Below are positions 21,749-33,477 of a DNA stretch of 64,000 nucleotides, in pieces. Within the stretch, counting starts at the first letter, position 1. Every line of letters begins with the position of its first letter. Position numbers and translations under genes: made by a program. The notes beneath the pieces were generated by a model, which was not told where the DNA came from, searched no databases, and saw nothing but the letters and a program-made list of their open reading frames with translations. This DNA is from Ananas comosus (lineage: Eukaryota; Streptophyta; Magnoliopsida; Poales; Bromeliaceae): positions 4,973,849 through 5,037,848 of the forward strand of contig NC_033638.1 in assembly GCF_001540865.1 (NCBI RefSeq). The letters run 5' to 3'.

Positions 21749-24700
21749 TGTAATATACCGAAACTCGGTAGAGGATATCGAACTTTAGTCGAATTGACTA
21801 AAGTGTGCGAAAAGAATTGTTGAACAAAGTCCATTTAACATTCCAACAATGTTGGAAGGGTTAAAATTGAGTTCCAAGGGAGTTGGAAAAGTTTTAGCAT
21901 TGCTCGGCGCGAATTGGAGTCGAAACAATGCGAGATTGAGGTTCGGGAGCATTCAGGTGTTTCGGTGCGCGTTGGGCGCGAAAACGGAATCCGAAATGCT
22001 ATGTTGGACCATGGACTAAATCCGGCATAAGCGTGGATAAAAAGATGGTTGAAACACGCTCGAAAACATATTTTGGGGGTCTCGGTGCGATTTGAGATGA
22101 ATTAGAGGCCTAACGAGCGAAAACGAGCGAAAACGGAGAAAAGCTGAAAAATTGGCTAAGACCTAAAAAAGGCTGTTAAACCGTTGACAAAATTATTTAG
22201 TACCGGTACCAGTACTGTTACCCGAGAAAGTAGCTCTCGGGTTTGGCTGTGCGTAATCGTGTAACCGGTTACAAAATAATTTAGTACCGGTACGTAGTGC
22301 TGCGAAAACAGTAGGTTGGTCTGCTGCAAATATGAAAAGAATGAAGGCTTATGTGCTATTGTAGCAGCCTATATAAGACCCCAACCCCTCTTTTCTCTTG
22401 TTCCCAACTGAGAACACCCCTCCTCTCTCATTTCTCTCCCTCTTTCTCTCTAGAAGCCCTCTACCAAGGTGGGTTAGAGGTGGATTTGGAGGAGATCAAG
22501 TGAAGATTGGAGCTTTTGAAGGGTTTAGAAGCTCTCCTACAAGGTGGACCTTGGAGTGCTTTGGGCTAAGGTAAGGGTTCTTGTAAGAATGATATTAAGG
22601 TTTGGTTTTATGCCCTAGATCTTTGGTTTTGATATTCTTACAAGTGTAGAAACCTACTTGAGGCCATGGAATACATAAAAACCATGTTTTCTTGAGGTGC
22701 TCTCATGGTAGATTTCTAGGGTTCAGTTTGTATGCCCTAGGAACGGTTTGAATGGCCTAGAAATAGTTCTAGATGAGTTTCGAGATGATTCTAAGCTCTC
22801 TTTTGCTTAGCTTAGAGATCAAAATGGTATATTGGCCAAATGACATTGTTAGGGCACCAAAATTGAGACTTTTGTCATAGATGGGTTTAAATATAAATTG
22901 ACCCTATGTAAACCTAATTGAAAGTGTTTCCGACGCGTTGGTGGACTCGATTCGAAGATCCTACGGGTGTGCGCGAAGAAATCGAAGAAAAAGGCTGTTT
23001 CGGTACAGATTATCGCAGCACGCGGCGTAGGCCTCTAAAAATCACGAAACTCGAACCGAGGCACCCTAGTAACCATACGAGGTGGGTTGTGCTTCACCGA
23101 AGTGATTAGGTCACTTCCAAGCCAAAGTGAAGTGTGAATGCTGTTGATGCATGTATAGTTGATAGGTTGCACTTGATAATATGAATGTATAAATCATATT
23201 ATGCTTGATGTTGTTACCTACTGTGAGATGCTATATGAATGCATGAAGTAGAAACTAAAGAATGCATGTGATAGGTGCAAATGAATGTATGAGACATATG
23301 CTAAATAAAGAATGTATAAGACATATGCTAAGTGAATGTAAGAGCTAAATGCTAAATAAATGTATAAGATGTATGCTAGGGAATGCATGAGATATATATA
23401 TATACTAATGATGAATGCATGATATGTAATTATGCTAATAGAGAATGCATGTGACATGTTGATTATCAAGGAATGATAACGACCTAGGGCATAAGTATGC
23501 ATATAAGATATGTATGCCTAGATGTAAATGTGAGCTAAGATTGATAAACTCTAAGAAGAGTAGAGAATTGGACAAGTGTGACACGAATCCTAGGTATGGA
23601 CAACTAGGAAAACAAGAACACGAGTGGCATTCAATCTAGTATCATGGAACATAGGTGAATTATGAGTGGCATTAAACCTAGTATTAAACATAGGTTGAGA
23701 ATTGAACCTAGAGTCAAGTAAACCTAGGTTATGACACGAGTGGCATTGAACCTAGAGTTAAATGAACCTAGGTAGCAAAGAATATAGAACCTAGTGTTGT
23801 AGAACCTAGGCTATGAATATAGTGACATTGGACCTAAGGTATTAAACTTAGATTGAGTAATGGCTTAGACCTAGATAGGTCGACACTATAGGGTTTAAGA
23901 CCAACCCTAGAGACATGAATGTGGATTCCGGAATCCCTAGGAATGAAAGCTGCCAGTGCAGCGGATAAGACTTGCGACTGAGCACAAGTGAATCAAGACT
24001 GTGGGTATGTTGGCTCTCCTCACCCGACAGTGATTCAACGGGTATGTTGGTTCTCCTCGCCCGGTATGTGGAATGGCTAATGAGAATCATAACTGCAGGT
24101 ACGTTGGTTCTACTCGCCCGGCAATGATTCAACGGGTATGTTGGTTCTCCTCGCCTGTAGGTCCATTGAGCGACTTGTGGTCCGGAGTTCGACCGTATAT
24201 CCTCACCCTGTGAGTAGACCTATAGTCAAGAGGATTTAAGGCTAAGGTGCATGTGAGACTTCCTTCGCCTCGAGCCTGACAGAGCGCAGACTATCCTCGG
24301 TGTATTGACTCAAGACCGAGTCGAGTGGCATAGTTGGCTAAGGCAAAAGTAACCTTAGAAAAGAATGGCCAACGAGCATGGTGTGACTACGAATAAAGAA
24401 TAAATAACGGCTAATGTTAAATAATAGCAAATGCTAAAGAATAACTAATAATGTAAAGAATGATTAGCGATAAAGGATGGCTAAGAATAAAGAGTAGAAT
24501 CAATTAATCTACTTGCATGAGTTGCATGATTTGCATATTGCATATTGTGAGGCCTGAACATGATAAATGTTAGTTGTATGAATTATATATATCTGTGAAT
24601 ATTTGTTGGACTAACATGTTTGCAGTGCCTCCTTTGGACCTGGTGGGTCGAGCTTTTTCCTTGAGTGGCCATACCCGCTGAGAACTATGGACAATAGTTC

Positions 24701-25148
24701 TCACCCCCGTATTATCTTTGGGGGTACAGGTTCACACGTGAGCGACGCGAGGAAAGGGCGTAGCTCCATAGATAGCGCCCTACCACCGAGACCAGAGATA
24801 GCAGTACCTTGAGTCGGCTACTTAAGGATGTAAAAGAAAATAAAAAGAACAATATTGTAATAATTGTGTTAAATCGGATTGTATTTGAAAGTAAGAATTT
24901 AGTTAATGTAATGTAAAATGTAAACTGAGACGAATGCTTGTAATAGTATAGTCGTGTTATGTTTTGATACCTTCCTTATGCAATCTTTGTTGTATGCTAT
25001 TCCTGGTTGGAATCTCGCGCATTATTTAGATTATGACGCCTTAGACGTACAGAGGAGACTCTGTCCGCGATACAGGGGAAACCCTATCCATTCGGCGGTC
25101 TGTTGGCGTGCCTGAATCCGACCAAAGAGGCGGGCTCGGGGCGTGACA
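21749..25148 (+). mobile_element. Solo LTR of Tekay-like gypsy, plus strand
   Basis: 3,400 bp, beginning TGTAATATACCGAAACTCGG and ending GGGGCGTGACA, flanked by TCGGC at 21744-21748 and 25149-25153. Homologous to the LTR at 57026. U3 carries ACCGGT sites at about 22200-22300, then CTATATAAG at 22369-22377 and a CT-rich leader. The perfect hairpin lies at 24679-24703. No primer site follows, so it is solo. Confidence 0.95.
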
Positions 25149-25153
25149 TCGGC

Positions 25154-27116
25154 GGACCTCGGAAGTCCTCGGTTTGCGAGAATGAGCCACAAAGTCGCTT
25201 TATTTACATAAAATAATAGGATTTTATGTAAATAGAGGGACTTTTATGCAATTTTGCATTATGTGGCTACTGTTGGATGTATGTTTGTGCGGTAGTTGAC
25301 CTCTGGACTGATCGTCCAAGTCCCGTTCGTCTTTGCGAAAATCGGAGATCGATTTTGGTGCGTTCTTCAGCGAAATTCGCCGGCGGAAGGCGGTTTCGGT
25401 TTGGATTTCATTCGACGTCGTTTGGTTGCCCTGAGAGTTGTCACTAAGCCTTGTTGGCTGGTCACCATCGTCATATCATGGGTTCAGAGATGACGGGTGA
25501 GCGACAGTAAGTTCCAGTGTGGAAATTAACACTTTCGGGAACCCGGATCCGAACAATTATCCGTCGATAATTGTTTGTTTGTGTTACCTCGTGTTTGCTG
25601 CCAAGACATCCAAATCGATGTGTTTTATCGCAGCGGGTGACTTGTGGCACGAGTCGGTGTGTTTCGGGACACTTAGTGGGTCCCGACGGTGTCCCGGTGT
25701 GATTTTCGGGACTTCCAACGAGTTACAGTGATCGATTTCGGGAAACCGATTTTGGGGACTTGTGTTGGGGTTCATGTGTCGTGTACTTTGGTTTGGTGGG
25801 TTGGATACTAACCCGGTGGATCTTCGTAGGTCCGGTTGACTTGTGCGCACCTAATTTTCCGACGCGACAGTGACAGGTGGGTGCTTCGAGCTAATAGTCG
25901 GTGAGATCGTTTCGCTTTCCTTTTTCTTGCTCTTATATATCCGTACTTTGGTCTCTACATGTAAGTTGCTTTGTTATCATTCGTTCATCTATACTTGTTG
26001 CTTGTATGATGATAGTTGATAGTAGACATGTAGAGCAGGCTCGCATTTATTGTATATTTGTGGACCTTGGGTCCAGGCAACACATCGACTCCTTTGTCGT
26101 GTGTTTCGATCTAGTCGATCGTGGTTCGGCGTTGTCCGCCCTTGCAGCTGGCTTCGGCCAAGGCACCGATTTTTCCACCGGTTTTCATATTGAGCGTATC
26201 AGCATGATTTAGTCACAACACTGTATATTCTAGACACCGGTTGGTCTGGCCACCAACCAGGGGGTGTACATATCCGGATAGGTCGCCGGTGGACGCATAA
26301 ATCAATGTCAGTGTATGCTCTATGACAGGCAACGCTTGAGGTCTACGGACAAATATAGCAGCATCAGATTGAGTTTGATTTTGAATTATTTACCCTTGAG
26401 GCACCTGTTCAGTTTAGTTTTGTTACAGTAGTAATTTCGTTCTCGCTCATTACTATCATGTTTCTATTATTACTGTAATGATCCTGCATTCATCATGAGC
26501 ATTATATCGAGCATCACATTTTATATTGTTCAGGCATATTAGTCGCATTTATTAGTTGGTTACCTTCTTTCTTCTATTCTATTATGCCTGATTAGATCTA
26601 GTGGGATAGTCGGCGTGGTTGGTTGCCGAGCCCACTGAAAACTTTGTTGTAGTTCTCACACCCCTATTTCCACAGAGTCGGGACCGAGCGAGCCGGCAGA
26701 CGACCGCGGTAAGGGCATCGCGCCCTAGGTAGAGACCGCCCGAGATGTTTTATTTCTTAGTTGCATACCCTTTTGATATATCATATTTTGTATTTCGATG
26801 ATTATAGTTGTTAAATGAAAGGACATGAACGATGTAAAAGAGTTTATTTAATATCAATGTTATACTTTGGAGGAATGAGAAATAAAAAAAAGAAATGATG
26901 CAAAATTATAATTGATTTCCTAAGTGTAGTTATTTACTTTCACTATTGGCTATTGCTTGCCCTCGTGCAAGCCATTGTGTATGCTTCCGCTTATGCAAAC
27001 TTTATATTCTATTGATACTTATTGTTGAGCCTTGGACGGACGGGGGAGGCTCTGTCCGTTCGGCGTCTGTTCGACGCTCTCGAACCGGCCAAAAGGATCG
27101 GGCTCGAGGCGTGACA
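25154..27116 (+). repeat. 3' part of the gypsy 5' LTR
   Basis: From about 26465 (ATGATCCTGCATT) to the GCGTGACA end it matches the 3' LTR at 35367-36017, including the hairpin at 26636-26658. Upstream, 25154-26464 has no counterpart in the 3' LTR and resumes sequence interrupted at 21748. No genes; open frames here are chance. Confidence 0.75.
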
Positions 27117-27123
27117 GATAAGA

Positions 27124-27135
27124 TGGTATCAGAGC
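27124..27135 (+). promoter_or_regulatory. Primer-binding site of the gypsy element
   Basis: TGGTATCAGAGC, the exact plant initiator-Met tRNA complement, 7 bp after the LTR end. Confidence 0.92.
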
Positions 27136-27453
27136 GTAAAGAGCCAAAAAGTGAAAGCATAGGATAGACCTAGAGACCCTTAGGAATGGAAAACCTTAAG
27201 GATCTAGGAAACGTGAGTGACGCTGAATAAGTTATAGCGAAGGCATGGATTGGGTCGATGTAATTATGTCTCTAATATGGTTAGGGACTAAACTTAAGTT
27301 GTTATTTGTTTTCTTTTCCTTGTGTTGTGATCGGCGGCTGACGACATGACGCTTTGGAATGAAAATGAATACACTTATATGCTTTCGCCGGATTGGGTAT
27401 AATCGAGTATGTTGTCAAAGTAACTGACATGAATTGCTTCGTTTCAGGAAGCA

Positions 27454-28790
27454 ATGCCGCCTCGTGGACGACCTAAGCTACCTCGTGGTCGACCGCGGAC
27501 GAGGTCTATGGCCGAGGAGTCAAGTACGGCTCCTGTGCAACCCGGAGCAGGTGGCGACGGGGAGTTTCGGGAGCAGATGGCCGCACTTATTGGCGTAGTG
27601 CGGCAGCAGGCGGAATCCGTTCAACGCCAGGCGGAATCCGTTCAACGCCAAGGGGAGCAAATCCAGAGGCTCCAGGAGGCCTTGGAGCGACAGCAGGCGG
27701 CGGCGGCTGCGGCTCCCGTGGAGGCCGTGCACCCTGCGCCTCCTGCAGTGGTGCCGAGTGCTGCCGAGGGTGTGGCCGCGGCGGCCGTGCTAGTTGCGAT
27801 GGTGCCGGCTGGATCGGGGACTTCAAACCCCGATAGTGCGGCGGAGGAGGCGGAGCGGGAGCGCGCGTTGGTGGCTCTCATTTAGTTTCAGAAGTTCAAC
27901 CCACCTATCTTCGAAGGAGGAGTGGTGGAACCGGCGGTGGTGGAGTCCTAGATCGACTCCATGGAGACACTTTTCGAGGATCTAATACCCTGGAGAAGGA
28001 CATGGTGTACCTCGCCACACATTGCCTCGAGAAGGCGACGAAGGTGTGGTGGAAGCATGTTAGGCGGGATCGATCGCCCGATCTTCCGCCTATGGTGTGG
28101 GAGGAGTTTCGAAGGGCGGTGTTCGCCAACTACTTCCCCGATACGGTGAAGTGGAAGTTGCAAGAGAAATTCCGCAAGTTGAGGCAAGGAGATCGCTCGG
28201 TGGCAGACTACGAGCAGGAGTTCTCCCACCTCATTGACTGCGTCCCAGATGTTGTTAGGGATGACCGGGACCGAGCAGACTGGTTCCTACGAGGATTGCG
28301 GCCGGGGATTCATAGGGCCATGCAAATCCTTAAGCTCACAACCTTTGTGGAGGTCTTTGATCGGGTTTTGTGGGCGCGCGGAGCATAGCTATGCCCACGA
28401 ACGCGAGGAGTGCGAGTCCGCAGCCGAGGCCAAGGAAAAGAGCAAGAAGCGGACAGCGGGTGGTACCGGGGGCCGACCAAATGCTAAGAAACCCCCTCGA
28501 TATCCCCGACGGTAGTCAAGGGGTTGGAGGCCATCTCGTTGTGTTATTTGCGGCGGTAACCATCAACCGCCGTCATGCCCGCAGCGGGAGGGAAAATGCA
28601 TCAATTGTGGCCAACTTGGGCATGTGTCGCGAGAGTGCCCTAGCTGGGGTTCATCTGCACCGACCTCGGCATCAGTTCCTTATACCCCGAGACAGCAGGC
28701 GGGGTTACCGCCGGTTATGTCGGCTGGACGCTCGTCTTCATCGCGTCAGCCGGAGGCATCGATGTAAGATATGGATCCCAAGGATCTAAA
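27454..28790 (+). pseudogene. gag: gypsy Gag with two zinc knuckles, broken
   Basis: Starts ATG CCG CCT CGT at 27454 with a basic PRGRPK leader. A Gln-rich coiled coil with a duplicated QRQAESVQ unit and an Ala/Pro-rich stretch follow. The conserved Gag core then reads FQKFNPPIFEG, DSMETLFEDL, KVWWKHV, WEEFRRAVFANYF, KFRKLRQGDRSVADYEQEF. The first part (to the stop at 27883 and a second near 27949) and the last part share one frame. The core at 28002-28388 is in another, so there are two frameshifts. The zinc-binding end has C-VI-C-GGN-H-QPPS-C and C-IN-C-GQLG-H-VSRE-C at about 28540-28640, for RNA binding. It is truncated by the insert at 28790. Confidence 0.9.
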
Positions 28791-29980
28791 AGGTAAGTAA
28801 CACCTAGAGGGGGGGTGAATAGGTGTAAATCCGGCAAACTCGAAAAACTCGATGCAAACAAAACAAAGTAGTGAAAATTAAAACAGCACACCGAGAATTT
28901 AACGTGGGAAAACTCCAAATCGGAGTAAAAAACCCACGAGACCGATCACGCAAAGAAAATCCACTAAGAAAACTTGAGTACAAATGATTTCGACGAAATT
29001 ACACGACTCAATTTACCGATTTCTTGTTGACGGTGATCTTTGCCGGTCCTCGATCGATAGGAATCCACCAATCGACCTTGCTGCAACTCCACGCAGCGTC
29101 AACGCCTCAACTCCTCGAAGCGTCCACCGAATCCTCGGCTTCACGCGAGATCCACGCGCCGAACCTCCTTCCGGAGCTTGTAGAATTGAAGATTTGTGGT
29201 GATTTAACTTTTGAAAACCATAAGCTATGAGGGTTCACCTTTAATCAATCATCTACTTGATTCTCGTAAGAAGTATCGAGTAAAAACGAAGAATCAAGCC
29301 GATGTTGATTGCTAGAAACTCATCATGTAAATCGAAGCATTGAAACGGGAAGAAAACAAGTTTCTAGGGTTTGGAATTGGTAAAATATTCAAAGCCTTAA
29401 TTTTAGATGACCCACATAGCTTATTTATATGTTTAGAAGACTTAGAAGTAGACTAGGATTGCAAAAAGTCGTTTTCAAAAACCTGTGTCGTCCTCAGAGA
29501 CCGGTCCTCTCGAGGAGACCGGTCTGTGAGAGACCGGTCTCTCAAGTGAGGAACCGGTCCCTCCCTGCGTGACCAAAAACCCCACGTTCGGGAACCGGTC
29601 TCTCAAACTTGAGACCGGTCCCTCGCTGCGCGACAGAACCACCAAGGTTCGGGAACCGGTCTCTCATCACAGGGGACCGGTTGCATCAAGGTTTACGCAG
29701 TGAGGACCTTGGGGGAACCGGTCTCTCCATTTCAGAGACCGGTCCCAGAACACAAGAAAGTTCAGAAAATTTGTTTAAAAACAATCTAAGCCTTCTGAAC
29801 TTATTTTAATCATGTATCTTCACCACAAATGATCTTTTCTACATACCTTAGGTGTCGATCTTTCCGAATGAGTCTTTGTCCTCCAATTTGAATCTTTTCT
29901 CAAAAACTTCTGCGATCAACTCTTCAAGACTCCAAACAACTTTACGAAATTCGCCAACCTATAAAATCCTTAACAATCGA
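28790..29980. mobile_element. Unidentified insert between gag and protease
   Basis: Foreign to the gypsy coding region. It starts close to AAAGGTAAGTAACACCTAGA, has a G-run (GAGGGGGGGTGAATAGGTG), AACGTGGGAAAACTCC, and a dense array of GAGACCGGTCTC-type palindromes at 29490-29750. It ends near CCTTAACAATCGAG. The G-run followed by TGAATAGG could be a polypurine tract plus LTR start, but I found neither paired ends nor target duplications. Boundaries are approximate. Confidence 0.5.
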
Positions 29981-32900
29981 GAGCACCGAGTGGACGGGTT
30001 TTTGCCACTCAGGTGGAGGAGGAGCCGATTCCTGTCCCCGACGACATCGTGGCAGGTATTATCTCGATCAGAAGCACTAAAGCTAGAGCTTTATTCGACA
30101 CTGGTGCATCGCATTCATTCATAGATGCATCATTCGCTAGGACTCATGGCATTAAGATTGTGCATCATTATGATTATTGGACGGTGAATTCGGTCGAGCA
30201 TACTTTCTATGTTCACGAAGAGTGTGTAGAGTGCCCAGTACAGATAGGTGATTGGGTCATGCCGATCGACCTGTTGGTGTTGAATCGAATGTGGGGTTTC
30301 TACGTGATCTTGGGGACCAACTGACTCTCCAAGTATTATGCCATGATAGATTGCGAAAGTAAGGTGATCACGTTTCGTGAGCCTAATCGAGAGGAGCTAG
30401 TGTATCGGACAGCTAAGAGCTCGCTCTTCTCGGCGACCGTGTCGGCGGCACGGGCGAGAAAAATGATAAAAGGTGGTTGTGACGCCTATTTGGCGACAGT
30501 GGTAGAAGCCCCGAAGGAGCACCCGGAACTTAGTGGTATTCGGGTGGCGTGTGAGTTTTCGGATGTATTTCCGGCGGAGTTACCGGGTTTGCCACCGGAC
30601 CGGGAGATCGAGTTCGTTATTAACTTGGTACCCGGGGCGGCTCTAATTTCGAAGGCTCCGTATAGAATGGCACCGATGGAGCTAAAGGAGTTCAAGGCAC
30701 AGTTGCAAGACTTACTCGACAAAGGCTTTGTGAGGCCGAGCGCGTCACCCTGGGGAGCTCCGGTGCTATTCGTTAGGAAAAAGGACAGCACACTTCGACT
30801 CTGCATAGATTATCGCGAGTTGAACAAAGTGACGATAAAGAATAAGTACCCGTTGCCAAGGATTGACGACTTATTCGATCAGTTGCAGGGGTCAAGGGTA
30901 TATTCAAAGATTGATCTTCAATCGGGATATTATCAGTTGAAGATACGGCCCAAGGACGTGCACAAGACGGCGTACGTACGCGGTATAGCCATTACGAATT
31001 CACGGTGATGATGTTTGGGCTCACTAACGCCCCGGCGGCAGTCATGGACTTAATGAATAGGGTCTTTCGTCCGCTATTGGACCGGTGCGTCGTGGTATTC
31101 ATTGACGACGTATTGGTATATTCTCGGACCGAGGAAGAACACGAGGAGCTGAGGACCGTGTTGGAAATACTTCGAAAAGAGAAGTTGTATGCCAAGTTGA
31201 AGAATGTGAATTTTGGCTATCGGAGGTCACTTTCCTTGGTCATGTAATTTCGGGTGATGGTATCTCGGTGGACCCGAAGAAAGTGGAGGCAATTAGAGAT
31301 TGGCCTCGCCCGACAAGCGTATCGGAGGTCCGCAGTTTCCTTGGGCTAGCGGGCTATTACCGGCGGTTCGTGGAGGGGGTTTGCTAAAATAAATACTCCA
31401 CTAACGCGCCTTACGCATAAAGGGGTGAAGTATGTTTGGAGCACCGAATGCGAGCGGAGCTTCGAGGAACTAAAAGAAAAATTGACCACGACCCCGGTGC
31501 TTGCTCTACCGACGCCGAGGGAGACATTTGTGGTATATAGTGATGCTTCCTATGTTGGACTCGGGTGTGTCTTGATGCAAAATGGGCGGGTTATAGCTTA
31601 TGCTTCGCGCCAATTGAAAACGTATGAGAAAAACTACCCGATCCACGATCTGGAGTTAGTGGCGATTATTTTCGCGCTAAAATTATGGATGCATTACCTA
31701 TGTGAGATCTACACGGATCACAATGTTCACCCAAAAGGAGCTAAATATGCGACAGCGACGGTGGTTAGAATTGTTGAAAGATTATGACGTCACTATACTT
31801 TACTACCCGAAAAAAGCAAATGTCGTGGTCGATGCACTCAGTAGAAAATCAGGAAAAAATTTGGCTTCGGCAATTACACCCAACCGTTGTTACAAAAGGA
31901 GATGCAATGGCTTTGATTGGAAGTAGTGGAGCACGGAGTGCCTGCTACACTTGCCGCATTAGTGGTGCAACCGACCTTGTTGGAGAGGATCAAGGAGTTG
32001 CAAGCTTCCGATGAGTATCTCCAAAAGGTGCGCGGAGAAGTTGAGAGCGGTAGTGCCGATGATTTTGGCATTGGGATCGATGGCGCACTCCGGTTTAGAA
32101 ACCGTTGGTGTGTGCCTAAGAACATAGACATCCGCAAGGCGATTATGCAAGAGGCGCATCAATCTCCTTATAGCATACACCCGGGCGGCACCAAAATGTA
32201 TCAAGATTTGCAATCGCATTATTGGTGGCCGGGCATGAAGAAAAACATTGGTGAGTTTGTTGTGCAATGTCTTACTTGCCAACAAGTAAAAGCGGAGCGG
32301 CGGTTTTCGGCGGGAAAGTTGCAAAGTTTACCTATACCCGTTTGGAAATGGAAAAATATCGCAATGGACTTCGTGACCGGGTTGCCTCGATCTCAAGGTG
32401 GACATGATGCAATTTGAGTGATAGTAGACCGGTTGACAAAGTCGGCACATTTCCTACCAATTCATATTACTTGGTCGGGGGACAAGTTGGCTCAACTATA
32501 TATCGACGAGGTTGTGAGACTTCACGGGGTACCGGTGTCTATTGTATCAAATCGGGACCCGAGGTTCACATCTCATTTTTGGAGAAGCCTACAGGAGGCC
32601 TTAGGCACACGGCTCCACTTTAGTACGGCATTTCATCCTCAAAGTGATGGTCAATCGGAGAGGACGATACAAATACTTGAGTATATGCTTCAAGCGTGTG
32701 TACTTGACTACAAGGGCGGTTAGCATGATCATCTACCGATGGCGGAGTTCGCGTACAATAATAGTTATCAAGAAAGTATCGCGATGGCGCCATTCGAGGC
32801 CTTTTATGGAAAGAAATATCGCTCTCCAATCTATTGGAGCGATGTGGGCGAGAGAACTACTCTTGGCCCAGATGTAGTGCGGGAGGCGGAAGAGAAAGTT

Positions 32901-33413
32901 CGCCTTGCCCGCCAAAGACTCACTACGGCGCAATCTCAGCAAAAGAGCTATGCCGACAAACGGAGAAAGGACATAGAGTTTGCAGTTGGCGACCACGTCT
33001 TTCTAAAAGCATCGCCGATGCGAGGAATTAGACGGTTTGGGCTCCGGGGGAAGCTAAGTCCCCAGTACCTCGGACTGTTTGAGGTATTGGAGCTGGTCGG
33101 CCCGGTGGCGTACAAGATAGCATTACCACCGTGGCTTGCGGGAGTGCATGATGTATTTCACGTATCGAACCTCTGCAAGTATGTTCACGACCCCGATCAT
33201 GTCCTGTCGTTTGAACCGTCCGAGATCCAAGAGGACATGACCTATGAGAAGTTCCCGGCATACATCATCGATTGAGAAGTAAAAAAATTACGAAATCGCG
33301 AGATTCCGTATGTTAAGATCCGTTGGTGCAATCACGATGATCGGAAAGCCACTTGGGAGCTCGAGAGCGCAATGCGGGAGCATCATCCTCACCTCTTTAA
33401 CGATCTGAATTGA
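29981..33413 (+). pseudogene. pol: gypsy Pol: protease, RT, RNase H, integrase, chromodomain-like end
   Basis: Resumes as PSGRVFATQVEEEP. Protease site: ALFDTGASHSFID (about 30091-30129). The frame has a stop at 30322. RT follows: [42 protein letters not shown]. After a frameshift near 30975 the catalytic FIDDVLVYS and FGLTNAP are intact. RNase H has [15 protein letters not shown] and EIYTDH, with further frame breaks between 31210 and 31790. Integrase (31917-33413, one frame) has the zinc-binding H...H and C-LT-C, catalytic D in MDFVTGLP, D in SNRDPRFTS, E in GQSERTIQ, and the GPVAYKI module. Stops lie at 32415, 32721 and 33273. The last residues (EVKKLRNREIPYVKIRW...ATWELE) resemble the chromodomain tail of Tekay/Del elements. 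Confidence 0.92.
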
Positions 33414-33459
33414 GGTATGAGCTTAAGTCTAAATTAAGTAAGTTTCGCAGACGAAACTA

Positions 33460-33477
33460 AATTTAAGGGGTAGAGAA
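33460..33477 (+). promoter_or_regulatory. Polypurine tract of the gypsy element
   Basis: AAGGGGTAGAGAA immediately before the 3' LTR. Confidence 0.85.

Noticed and set aside
25901..26212. 103-codon frame within the gypsy LTR
   Set aside because: Long LTRs here contain many chance frames; no domain and no equivalent in the sister LTRs.
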